Assembly: GCA_005656395.1 (NCBI GenBank)
Contig: SRSI01000048.1
Coordinates: forward strand, 1,984,001 to 2,048,000
Origin: Strongyloides papillosus
Taxonomy: Eukaryota; Nematoda; Chromadorea; Rhabditida; Strongyloididae
Direction: 5' to 3'
DNA: 64,000 nucleotides
A program made the translations under genes and the position numbers. Positions 44,858-55,952 of the stretch are shown here, piece by piece. The notes under the pieces were generated by a model. It had not been told where the DNA came from. It did not search any database and saw nothing but the letters and a program-made list of their open reading frames with translations. Positions within the stretch are counted from its first letter, which is position 1. Every line of letters starts with the position of its first letter.

Positions 44858-47800
44858 TTAGATTCTATCTCCATGTGCTCTGGAGTCATACATTGATGGC
44901 TGATTATACCTCGTATGATTATCAGCATAATAACCTCCCTTATCAACGCCTTCAACAAGTCTAGCCTTCTCCGATTGTGGTCTATTTCTTTTGAAGAATC
45001 CACAACGCCACAAGCACAATATACATAAAGCTAATATTAGAAGACCAATGAGAATGGCCAATAAATATAACCACCATGGGAGATCTGGAGCAAATTGTTC
45101 TGGATCAGTTGGATTGACATCAGTTGTAACGGAGAATATTTGTGGTGGTGGTGAGTATTTTGGTGCAATTGGTAGAGATGTTATTCTTGCTAAGGCTAAT
45201 GATGATATATCAGCTTCATAAACACTATCATCTATCAATGAATTTACCCATAAGCGGGAGAAAATTTCAATTAAAACGTAGTCATCTGGTGCCATTCTAC
45301 CAATTTCACAGGTAATTTGGGTACAATTTAAAGCTCCACAATCAACATTTCCTTTATGAAGTGACCCTCTATATTCAACGGCATTTTCACGTCCTTTTGA
45401 TGCAAGAACAGCATCTTTTAATTCTTTCTTTTGATTTCTAACTAATTCATCATGAGTCAAACCTTCCCAATCTCTTTTAACTCTACTACTACCATTTTGT
45501 TGTGAACTCTTTTTTGGTGCCTGTGGGTTAGCAACAATACTTAAAATGTTATGTTCATTACCAATTGTCAAACTTTCTGGATTGATATTTTGTGCTTGCC
45601 TAACACGACATTTAACTTTTTGACTATCAGAAACAAATGGTGTATCAATAAGGTAAAGTAAATGTTTACCAGTTTCACCAAATGATGGCCAAAAGATATC
45701 TACAGTTGATTTATCAATAATTGATGGTCCTCTATTTATCACTTGAAATAGATGACCAACAAGTGGTCCAACTTCATTATCAAATAGTGCCCTAACGCCT
45801 TTAGTTCTATTTCTTATGGAATAATCAACTTGTTCGGGATTTGATCTTCCAACAATATCTAATTGTGCTTTAATTTCAACTGGAACTTTGATAATTAATT
45901 CATTATCCTTCTCATTACCACGAGCTTCCTCTCCGAATGTTGAGTTAACGGACATCTTAACAGAAATATCTTCAATCTCTGGATCTACTGATGTTGCTCG
46001 GAGAATAAAACCAAATTCAGCATCTTTATTTTCTGGTAAAGGATTTCCAATATCACATACCATTTTATAGTAATCATCTTTCCTCTCCTTCTTCTTATCA
46101 TCATTCTTCTTTGATTTTTTGCTCTTCTTCTTTGAATCCTCTTCCTCCTTCTCCAATTCATCATCAACAAACTCAGAACAACTAACAGGAGCAGTTGATG
46201 CATAATTTTCAACACCACCATACTCGAATCCTTTTGGTATATCAATAAAGAACTGTGATAAATATGAATCTTCACCTCTATTCTTAACACTAACATTAAC
46301 AATTAAATTTTGATCTTCACTACCAAGAATAAATTTATCTTTATTTGTTGTGGCATATAATTGTAAATCTGGTGTACATGTATTGTCATCACCACAATTT
46401 TTATCAATCATCAATTCAGTTTCAAAAGAAGCTCCTGTTGTGGTATCTAAAGCAGCATCCAACTCATTTGATAAACTTCTTTTCTCTACATAAGTATAAT
46501 TAACAAGAATATTGATTGGTGTTATTTTATCTCTTATTGTATCTGGGATAAATACTTCAAATGTATCACAGTGTTCACGTCCTTTATGTAATGGAACTAC
46601 TTGTTCAATGACATCTGGTTGATTTCTATTTTTAGATTCACTTGATATTTGAACATTTTTCTTTCTATCGATATCTCTCCTACTAAAGAATGGTCTTGGT
46701 GATAAGGGTTTCTTTGAATCCAATTGAACTCTAACTTTTAAATCAACATTTCTATGTTCAGCTGGTAATTTACCATCATACTTAACACAATATTTAACTT
46801 TTTCACAGGCAATCTTACCAAATTCACTCATACAATTTTTGTTATCTAAATTAATATTTTTTTTGGCTGATGAAACTTGTCCTTCAACTTTTATTACAGG
46901 TTTTGATCTCAATATAACAGCATGTCCTGATTGCATAGCGCCAATAGCTATATCTGGATAGGCATTCTTATCAATATCTTTTCCTGTTGCTAAAGAGAAT
47001 CCAAAAGTTTTAAGATCACCTCTAATTTGTCCACCCTCAATTTTTTGTGCATATTTTTTAACAACTCCATTCTTGGAACCATGATAAATATATACAGCAC
47101 CTTTACCATCAACACCATCATATGGAGCACCAACAATAAAGTCATTATAACCATCACCATTAATATCACCTGTTGATGCTACTGAATATCCAAATCTTCC
47201 CCACTGACTGGTACCAATAATTGATGTTCCCTCATCAAATGTTCCAACAGAAGTTTGTAAAAAGACTGTTACTTTACCAACATCATATTGCGGCTTTCTT
47301 TCTTGTGTTTTAATATCTTTTACAGTCTTGTAGTCAGTGTAAAATGGACTTCCAACTATAATATCATCGAGACCGTCATTATTAAGATCTGCCACACCAA
47401 CAGATCCCCCGAAATATTGTCCTTGTTGACTATTCTTATCTGTTAAATTGGCTATAGAATGTAATTTTCTATTGTAAATTGATACAAATCCATGGAGGTC
47501 CTTACCACGAGGTACTCCAACAACAACATCATCCTTCTTATCACCGTCAAAATCACCTACAGCAGAAGAGTATCCTCTTTGCCAATGATCATGTGGTGCT
47601 GGTCCATCAGCTGTATTAGGTCTATCAGTAATATTTTTAATATTTTGTGAAAAAACAGCACCCTGCCAATACCAAACACCAGGACCATTAATAAATAATC
47701 TTTCATTACCCTCATCAGCAATTGAGGCAGAGAAACCACACATACCATAACCAAATCTATGATGACCATGACGAGCAGGTTCCTGTCTACAGGGAGCGAA

Positions 47801-48283
47801 TTCAGTGATTTTTTCAAAATTATTTTGAGCATAATAACATGTTCCAACAGGTTCAATAACTTCAAATTTTGAGAAAAAGTATTTATAATGTGGGGCACAT
47901 GCTAAGACATTCCCTCCAGATGCAACAACAGTTGATCCAAACATTTGATGTGACTTATCCTCAATAGGTAAACTTTTAGAACCATTCAATCTTCTTTCGT
48001 TACCATTTCTGTCAAAAAGAATTTCTTGACATCTATTTGTCCCCGTCTGACATGAGTAAACAGCTCCACCTTTGGCGATAGCACGATTTCCAGCGGATTG
48101 AGCACGTGGAGCACCAACAATTAAATTGTACTCATCTTTATTTCTCATAAAATCAATTGAATACCCAAACATAGTATCCGGTTGCATCCTGTGAACTATA
48201 GGTTTTTTTACATCAACATTAAATGAATCTCCATAGTTTATTATTGATAATAAATATAATAATAGATATTTTAGGATCCACAT
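44858..48283 (-). CDS. pat-2: Integrin alpha subunit, RGD-type (PAT-2-like)
   Basis: Single exon, 1141 residues, no I domain. Signal peptide ~1-20, then a seven-blade FG-GAP propeller with Ca2+ motifs DFDGDKKDD, DLNNDGLDD, DINGDGYND and DIDKNAYPD. The WYWQG of the third blade is like alphaV/alpha5 (FYWQG) rather than the laminin-binding class (YNWKG), so I favour PAT-2 over INA-1; length alone would fit INA-1. Thigh and calf domains follow, with a Lys/Glu/Asp-rich insert of ~35 residues, then a furin-type site RVKR (46-45.4 kb) that would give heavy and light chains. Transmembrane helix and tail start with CGFFKRNRP (the GFFKR motif). Next to integrin beta, tail to tail. Confidence 0.93.
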   Translation of the reverse strand: MWILKYLLLYLLSIINYGDSFNVDVKKPIVHRMQPDTMFGYSIDFMRNKDEYNLIVGAPRAQSAGNRAIAKGGAVYSCQTGTNRCQEILFDRNGNERRLNGSKSLPIEDKSHQMFGSTVVASGGNVLACAPHYKYFFSKFEVIEPVGTCYYAQNNFEKITEFAPCRQEPARHGHHRFGYGMCGFSASIADEGNERLFINGPGVWYWQGAVFSQNIKNITDRPNTADGPAPHDHWQRGYSSAVGDFDGDKKDDVVVGVPRGKDLHGFVSIYNRKLHSIANLTDKNSQQGQYFGGSVGVADLNNDGLDDIIVGSPFYTDYKTVKDIKTQERKPQYDVGKVTVFLQTSVGTFDEGTSIIGTSQWGRFGYSVASTGDINGDGYNDFIVGAPYDGVDGKGAVYIYHGSKNGVVKKYAQKIEGGQIRGDLKTFGFSLATGKDIDKNAYPDIAIGAMQSGHAVILRSKPVIKVEGQVSSAKKNINLDNKNCMSEFGKIACEKVKYCVKYDGKLPAEHRNVDLKVRVQLDSKKPLSPRPFFSRRDIDRKKNVQISSESKNRNQPDVIEQVVPLHKGREHCDTFEVFIPDTIRDKITPINILVNYTYVEKRSLSNELDAALDTTTGASFETELMIDKNCGDDNTCTPDLQLYATTNKDKFILGSEDQNLIVNVSVKNRGEDSYLSQFFIDIPKGFEYGGVENYASTAPVSCSEFVDDELEKEEEDSKKKSKKSKKNDDKKKERKDDYYKMVCDIGNPLPENKDAEFGFILRATSVDPEIEDISVKMSVNSTFGEEARGNEKDNELIIKVPVEIKAQLDIVGRSNPEQVDYSIRNRTKGVRALFDNEVGPLVGHLFQVINRGPSIIDKSTVDIFWPSFGETGKHLLYLIDTPFVSDSQKVKCRVRQAQNINPESLTIGNEHNILSIVANPQAPKKSSQQNGSSRVKRDWEGLTHDELVRNQKKELKDAVLASKGRENAVEYRGSLHKGNVDCGALNCTQITCEIGRMAPDDYVLIEIFSRLWVNSLIDDSVYEADISSLALARITSLPIAPKYSPPPQIFSVTTDVNPTDPEQFAPDLPWWLYLLAILIGLLILALCILCLWRCGFFKRNRPQSEKARLVEGVDKGGYYADNHTRYNQPSMYDSRAHGDRI

Positions 48284-51200
48284 TTTTTGGTAGAGAGGAA
48301 TAAATGTTTAGAAATAGAATTTTTTTTAATAAATCTCAATACAAACTTTACTTCTTGAATATAAATAGTTTAAAAATGTTAATGACCCTGAAATTAAAAT
48401 AAAATAAATAGATGGAATGGAAAAAAAACGAGTAAAATAAATAAAAATTACCATAAAAATAGGTTTAAAAAAAAGTTTTGTAAAAATGAAAGGGGTGGTA
48501 AGTGAAAAAACCACCATAAAAGTTCAATGCGTATCTTTGACATCTCAAGAGAGATGAATTTTCTTAAAAATCCCACATACATATATATATTAATAATAAT
48601 AGAATGAAAAAAGACAAAAGAAGGGGAAGATGGAAGACAATATTATCATTAATACTATAAAACCAAAGTTACTAAACAAAAATAACAATAAATATTTAAC
48701 AAACTTTTTTTACTAAAAAGACAATTAATTCATATTCTTAAATATTATATTTATTTGTTTATACTAGAAATATCAATATATTATTACAAATTCTAATGAA
48801 TCATTGAAATGTAACAATTTTTAATGTGAAATATAAGATTGCAATTGTGTTTTGAAATTAAATTTATAGTTAAAAAATTGAAAGTACTTTTATCAATATA
48901 TGACTAAATATGTATAATACATTTAAAAGAATGTTTTGTTGATAGTTAAAATTGATTTTCACAGAAAAGTATTAAAAAACATTTAATTATTATTTATCAA
49001 AAATGATTCGAATATAAAAGTAAAAGTATATTGTTCTTAATCTTGAAATATACTCTTTCTCTCTCTCATTCTCACTTTACATAAAGAAATTATTTTTATA
49101 AATATACATATCTTTTTTAAAAATATTATTTTGTAAATACTATAGGTGTTATAATGTAGTTTTATCAATAAGTGAATGATTTTTCTTAGATTTTCTTTAA
49201 AGAAATACATATATAAATATATGTGTATAAAAGAATATGATAAAATATATAAAGAAAACAACAAAATATATGTGTGTTATTTTCTTTTTGATGTGATGAT
49301 ATTTATATATTTAAATGATTGTATCTTGAATTAATGGGGGAGAAGAAAAGAGATATACGGGAACAATTGGCAGGAGGTATAAAAATTAGTAAAAGCTAAA
49401 GGATCAAATTAATAACAATATATCTTAACATTCCACATTCACAAAACGAGTGGGAGATATAAAATTTTTCTATTCCATTATACATATTCTAGATCTGGCC
49501 AACTATCTATCAAAGAATTATTTCTTTTATTAACTATTTAGTGTAAAAAAGAAATTAGTTATGTAGAATGAAGGAAAAATATTCCGGTCTACTTAGGATG
49601 TCGTACAAATATATATATAAATATAATAAATATATTTAAAGTAAGAGTAGTTTTTTTTCCCCTGACCATTGTTATAATCTATTATCTATAAGAAACTTTT
49701 TAAAATTATTTTATAATGCCATTGTACTTGGGATTAAAGATTAATATAAAAAGAAAAAATATATAAATAGTGGTATTTAATTTTTAAATAATAAAATGAT
49801 TCACCTACATTTACCCTAAATAACTGTTATATTTTTATCAATACATATATGTTTAATTAAATGAAAACAAAAAGAACATGTCAAGAAATAAATACATTTG
49901 AAAAATAAAGATACACAATACATTTTTATCATATTTCAACTATTTACATTGTGTATGTTGTCAATTCCAACAATTAACTTACACTATCAATAAAATAAAT
50001 TTATTAAGTGCAAAAAATTATTAAATATTTTTTTATTTCACCTTCTTTTTGCCTTCACCCTTTTTTTTAACTTGCTACCAGCGTTTATAAATGTAAACAT
50101 CTTACTAATGCTAGAAAAATTTTATAAAAAAAACTTTTTTTTTACCTTTTCTTGGTAAATAGAGTAGAAAAGTATATGTTAATAACAATAACACTATTAT
50201 ACACATATAATATAGACAGATATATTAAATATTTAATGTATTTTGGTTTTTCTATAACATTTTTAACGGAAAATTTTTTGAAGATTACCACATTGTTTAA
50301 ATATAGAAATATTTTTATATGTGACATATTATAAAATTGAACTATATTTTATATGTATATTTTGATTGATGATAAAAAAAATTATATTATATATATAAAT
50401 AAAAAGGACAAACAAATTAGGAAATTAATATCTTGAAAATATAAAAAAATATAGAAGAGAGAGGAGGAAACTTCCACTATAAAATACCATTTACTAACAG
50501 CTGCTTAAAGCATCAAATGATATTGTAAAGTTTTTATTATCTACCCTTATAAATAAATAATTAGGTATGATAAATCAAGAATGAGTTCACTTCACTTCTA
50601 TTAGGAAACAATTTTTAAAGTTCCTGGTTATAATATGGGGAATGAGATAGGGAGATAAAAGAAATGGCTAACCACAATATAGTTATTAACAACAACTGTC
50701 GTGATATAGTTTGTGGGATTGTTTAAAAAGAGATTTATTGTTAAAAGTTTAAGAATAATTTTAATTTTATTACTCATCAACCATAAGAATTGACCATTTA
50801 TTATATGAAAATGGAGTAATATAATTTTGGCAATTTATCTATCCAAATGTAAAGATTATTTTGATATAAATGTATAGAAAATAATGTTTTTGTATCTAAT
50901 TTGTTAGTTATATTTCTAAATATCTATTTAAAAGGGCAAAACTTTCGAAGAATGTTCTTATTCTAACTAACCATAAATATTATAATTTAATTTTTATATC
51001 TATTTAACATTCAAAAATATATAGATATACATGATAATTGTAACAATAATAAATACAAGATAGAAACATACAAATGTTAAAGACTTTCAATACAAAAAAG
51101 TAATTACTCCCAAATAATAATTGAGGTCATTCTTTATAAATAAAATTATTATTATCATTGAAAAAGTATAAGTTAAATTATTTTTAGGAACCCTATATAT

Positions 51201-52083
51201 TGACTATATATTACTATTTATTAAATACCTTTTTAAAATATATAACTCTCCTAAAAGTTAAAAGGACAAAATTTGACCATATTGTTTTGATTGATATGTA
51301 TGTTAAAAAGTATTAAATAACAATATGAAAGAACTTGTACTTAATATGTTAAAGAAGTAACTAACAAACATAAAGACATAAACATACATATTAAAAACTT
51401 TTTACACTATATATTTTGAGTTAAAATAGAAAAAACCGCAAAATCTCCTTTTAACTTTCAACATGTCAAAAGTTTATAGACTCTATGTAATGTTATATTC
51501 TGTCAAGAAGGTTCTCTTTATATCCTAATCCTGTTAACAGAAATTTAAAAAACATTTTAAATGCATACCTCTATTTTGAGTAAAGTACATATCTGGAAAA
51601 CAGAAGTTTTTTTGTCATTTACTCAAAATTTTTAACTTAACAGATCTTTTTAACAATAAGTACATTACTTTAAAATAAAAAAATGATTAATATAAACAAA
51701 TACAAGATTACTAATAAAGTATTTATAAATAATGAGGTTTTTGAGATGTAAACTTAAAGATATTGATGATGGCAGATGATTATATCAATGAAAAATTGAT
51801 GTAGCAGATGGGGTATTTTTGGTAAAATTTATTATTAGGAGGTTATCATAAAAAGATATATGCATTGTTTTTATGGCTTTGTTGATATACAAACTATATC
51901 TCTTATCTTTTTATACATCAAAAGAGAGAGAGAACGATATAAAAAATCTTATTTATTTGGTGTCATTATAAATAAATTAATTGATAACTGTAAATATTCT
52001 TCTTTTTTAAATAATAAATATTTTATTAAGCTTAAGTATATTAAAAATAAAGAAAAGAGTTAATAAATCCTTTTTTACCATTG
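48284..52083. other. 3.8-kb gene-poor region upstream of integrin alpha
   Basis: Very AT-rich, with no coding frame that looks real. An E-box CAGCTG lies at 50498-50503 within a slightly less AT-rich patch; in nematode muscle genes such boxes can bind HLH-1, but one site alone proves nothing. The region is expected to hold the integrin alpha promoter and the 3' flank of the orphan ORF. Confidence 0.5.
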
Positions 52084-52563
52084 TTAATAAAAGTAAAATG
52101 CTTGGAGAGATTGACTTTGATAATCTGAATCACAAGAGTATATATCATATGAGGAATCATCATAAAAAAGTTTATTTTTTGTGGTGTCCTCATCTTTCCC
52201 TGTATCAACAATATTATCACCATTATTTATAAAAAGAGTGTTTTCTTTTATTCTTACATAAGTATCTTCTTCCTCAAAATACTTCATCATCTCTTTAACA
52301 TTCTCCTTTTCTTCTTTTAATGTTACTATTGTATCTTGATTAGATAAAGAATATATAGAATAGTCAAATTCTGAAGTAAATGCTGAATCTGTATCTATGT
52401 ATGTTAAACTATACGTTATTGGAGATTTTAAATGTTTCGAGTAGGCATAACTGTCATTAAATGTACTATTAATTGTTAGTGATGATATAACATCATCAGT
52501 CACCTTATTCTTATTTCCACTTCCCAATGAAGGGGGAGATTGTTGGTGATTACTAATTGACAT
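52084..52563 (-). CDS. Orphan Ser/Asp/Thr-rich protein
   Basis: An uninterrupted 159-codon frame with ATG and stop, in a region where random frames are rarely over 75 codons; codon use is coding-like. The product is acidic and polar, with many Ser, Thr, Asp and Tyr (DSSYDIYSCDSDYQSQS near the end) and a short helical patch (LKEEKENVKEMMKYFEEE). No signal peptide, membrane helix or known domain. It is probably an intrinsically disordered lineage-specific protein. I do not recognise it. It has no close neighbour. Confidence 0.5.
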   Translation of the reverse strand: MSISNHQQSPPSLGSGNKNKVTDDVISSLTINSTFNDSYAYSKHLKSPITYSLTYIDTDSAFTSEFDYSIYSLSNQDTIVTLKEEKENVKEMMKYFEEEDTYVRIKENTLFINNGDNIVDTGKDEDTTKNKLFYDDSSYDIYSCDSDYQSQSLQAFYFY

Positions 52564-54497
52564 TGTATAATAAAAAAGATACTGTGTAGAAAATTATAAA
52601 AATGTCATAAAATTTATAGTATCAATTAATTTAAATATTCTAACAAATAAGTTAAATTCAATTTTGTATTAATTTTCAATTAATTTCCACCTCTATTTAT
52701 TTTCATGTGATGTATTTTAATGATACATCAACGAATGTTTGTTAAAGTTTTTATCAAAAAAAAGGAAGACCATAAAAAATATCATTTAATCCTTCTTTTA
52801 AATAGTTAAATTTCTAACTAATCTTAAGAAAAGTAATACCATTCAGAAATACATACTAAAAAATGCTATAAAAATCTTCTTATAAATATCTTCTTTTTTT
52901 GAGTCTTAGTGTATTTTAAAATAATTATTTACAATATTTCTAACAAATAAATATAATATTATTAGCCTTAACAATACATAAATACATACTTAACAATATT
53001 GAATTTTTAGTACTTCAATCTTTATAATATTATTATATAGAAATTTTGTGAGTTTTTATCTTTTGATGTAGTATATGTGAATAATTTTAAGAACTTATAT
53101 TTATAATAATGTAGTTTGTGATGCATGAGTAATTCAAGAGTATTAATAGAATTGTAGTACCAGTCTTTAAACTTTAAAAATTATTATTTTATTTAATTTT
53201 AATCAAAGGATGATGTTATTAGATCTGAAGACAAATACAAGTTTATTTAGTGATAAAACTTTTTTTATAAGGTGTTCAATATCATTCTTTATATATATAA
53301 TCATTTATAAAACAATATTTTAAATTTAATTCTTGAACTTTAATGCAATAAAAAAGGAATGAACTATTTGAATGGTGTAAGAGATACGGTAACCAAAAGA
53401 ATGGCAAGAAAGATTTCCCACTAAAATAATAGGAATCACGTTGATTTCTCTTAAACACAAAAACTGTAATGATATAATTTAAAATACAAATTACAATCAG
53501 CCCCATATTTTACTACAACTATACCATATTGCCTTTTCAATCAACATTTACAACTAAGTAGCAAGCTATTAAAAGTAATAAAATCAAGTAATAAAATTCA
53601 ACCACCTTCATGATCATTAATAGTATTAATCTTTCTCTCAATTACTTTTCGTTTTTTTGTGTTATGTTTCCTTTGATAAACAAATAAGATACCGCAAAAG
53701 ACATGAAGATATACATGAAAACATAATTATTTCACCTCAATCTCTTTCTGTTTGTATATTACCTTCCTTTTTTTCATACACAATCATGATCTCCATCATT
53801 TTAATTCGCCACCACCTCTTAATCTCACACATAAAAATGTTTTGTTTGAAGGAGAAGAAGTATGGATGGATATGAAAAAGAAAAGAAATAACTATATAAT
53901 ATTGTGCCTATTACCATTAGAAAGGTTGAAACATCTATAAAATATAACAATTAAATCTTTTTCCTATAAACTAATAAACTTAATGACTTTTCTAATAAAG
54001 ACTCATATTATCATGTTGCGCTTTATCTATTTTAATTGATCATGATATATAAAATTATTTTAACACTACTTTTAATTTTCTTTTTATTAATATATAATAA
54101 TATGTATACATATCATTTGTCTATATAATGAAAAATACTACCAAAAAGAGAATTATAGATTCATAATAGATATGTTTTAACAACAACTTGCTATTACATA
54201 ATATATTATCTATCATTTCTCTCACATCTTAGTAATAATGATACTGTATCAAAATGTGAGAGATATAGGAAGATGGTAAATTAATTAAACAAATAAATAT
54301 CAATTAACTTTTATATGTATGTCAAATTAAATATTATTTCTCTATTACAAAACTTTTTATAGTATTGATAAAAAAGAAATGAAATAGTAATAAAAATGAT
54401 TAATTAAGATGTAAAAATCTTTCATTTTGTAACCTTCTATAAGAGAAAAAAAAAGAAACATTTAATCTTTTTTTTAATTAATATAAAATTAACCGGT
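52564..54497. other. Intergenic region orphan ORF / T-box gene
   Basis: 1.9 kb, AT-rich. Open frames around 53280-53940 on both strands overlap each other and lack coding character. Nothing supported. Confidence 0.5.
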
Positions 54498-55952
54498 TTA
54501 AATTTTTGAAGAATCATCATTAGAAGTTTTTTTACTCTCATTATTGGTGAGAACTTCAAAACCAGGTAAAAAATTCATTGAAAAATTAGTTAATGGAAAT
54601 AAGAAATTTCCATGACCATGTGGTGGCGTTGGAAATTTTTGTGATAGGATTGCTGCAGTATTAAGTCTACTAAAAAATAATGGATCCATTGATGGTGGAA
54701 AAGCACTCCATAAATTATTTAATGGTATGTTGTTATTAAATAAATTACCATTAATAAGGTGGTCATCATAATCAGCTGTCCTACCACCAGGATCACGGAA
54801 ACCTTTAGCAAAGGGATTTTTTTCAATCTTTAATTGAGTTATCAATTGATTTTGGTATGCTGTTACAGCCATAAATTGTGTCTCATTAAAAAGAAATGTC
54901 TTGTAGTTATATTTTGTTATATCAAACTGTGTGGAATTAATATAGTCTAATCCTGGAAATTTAATACTTTTATCATCTCTAACCATCAAATGTATCCTTG
55001 GTTGATATTTATGCATGGAATTAAGTACCAAATGTCCTGTCTTATCTAAATCACTTGAATTTGTTAATTTAACTTTTTCAAATGATATTATTTGTGAGGA
55101 TAACTGTCTTCCTGTTATTGGAGAATCTGGATGTAGATAGATTCTTGGTGGTGGTGTTGGTTCAGCTTTACCTGCCGTCAACCAACTTGATTTATTATAA
55201 ACATATCTATATCTACGATCATCAACTGGTACAATATCTAAGAAGATATAATATAAGGATTCAGGATTAATTTCTTCGAATTTTATCTTTAATGTTGGAA
55301 ACATCCTTCTAAAAATGAAGTATGTTAGCAAAAAATTATTTAAAAAATAGATTTAAAATAAGATAATGACATTAATTGGTGTTAAGGGACATATATCTAC
55401 ATACATATACATTTATTACTACTAAATTATACAGTAGTATGATCATAAAATTATACAAAACAATTTTAAGAATAATAATATTATGAATATTAATTAATTA
55501 TAGGTTTTAAATTACTTTTTAATGTTTATGTGTGATCTTTATCACAAAAAAATTATATAAAGTTTTTCTTCTTTACTTTTTTTTAATGATTCATATAAAG
55601 TTATAAAAAAAACTAACCTTCCAGATTTTGTTATTATCATTTCTGTACTTAGATTAAAAAATTTATTCCACAATTCTTTACCTTCAAGTTTACAATGGAC
55701 TTTCTCAAGTAACGGTGAGGTACCCGATGGTAAAGTATTGTTTGATGGTGTTGATGCCAATTCTGGAAAATCATCTTTATCTTTCCACTCTTCTTTAATA
55801 GATGTTAGGAGAATATTTGTTTCCTTTAATGATGAATCTACCTTCTTTTCTAATATATGATCAATACTAAATTTTGTTCTTTTGCTACTTGATTCAGATT
55901 GTATAGTTTCCCTACCGTTATTGTTCATAGCTTCAGAGGATCTCTTAGCCAT
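54498..55952 (-). CDS. T-box transcription factor, TBX20 / MAB-9-like
   Basis: Exons 55952-55618 and 55308-54498 over a 309-nt intron; 381 residues. The splice falls within the T-box at ITKSGR|RMFPTL, a common T-box intron site. The domain (residues ~82-260) starts VHCKLEGKELWNKF and includes DIVPVDDRRYRYVYNKSSWL, HPDSPITGRQL, ISFEKVKLTN, LNSMHKYQPRIHL, TAYQNQLIT and NPFAKGFRD. The VPVDD-RYRYVY and VKLTN forms match TBX20 / C. elegans MAB-9 more closely than TBX2 or Brachyury, though the match is inexact. The N-terminus is polar with a TKFSIDHIL motif, which resembles an engrailed-homology-1 Groucho-binding motif (FSIDHIL). MAB-9 controls hindgut and motor neuron fate. Large gene-poor flanks on both sides are typical of a developmental gene. 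Confidence 0.9.

Noticed and set aside
45985..46302. 105-codon ORF rich in Arg/Lys inside integrin alpha
   Set aside because: Frame-shifted reading of the charged insert; it does not represent a separate basic protein.
47557..47898. 113-codon minus-strand ORF inside integrin alpha
   Set aside because: Out-of-frame shadow of the FG-GAP propeller region.
49037..49264. Hydrophobic minus-strand ORF upstream of integrin alpha
   Set aside because: Phe/Ile/Tyr/Lys-rich translation of AT-rich DNA; typical of random frames here.
50498..50503. E-box CAGCTG as a muscle enhancer of integrin alpha
   Set aside because: A single 6-bp site 2.2 kb upstream is expected by chance; noted only in the intergenic entry.
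53657..53940. Overlapping 72- and 62-codon plus-strand ORFs
   Set aside because: Two frames over the same DNA and no domain; no support for either.
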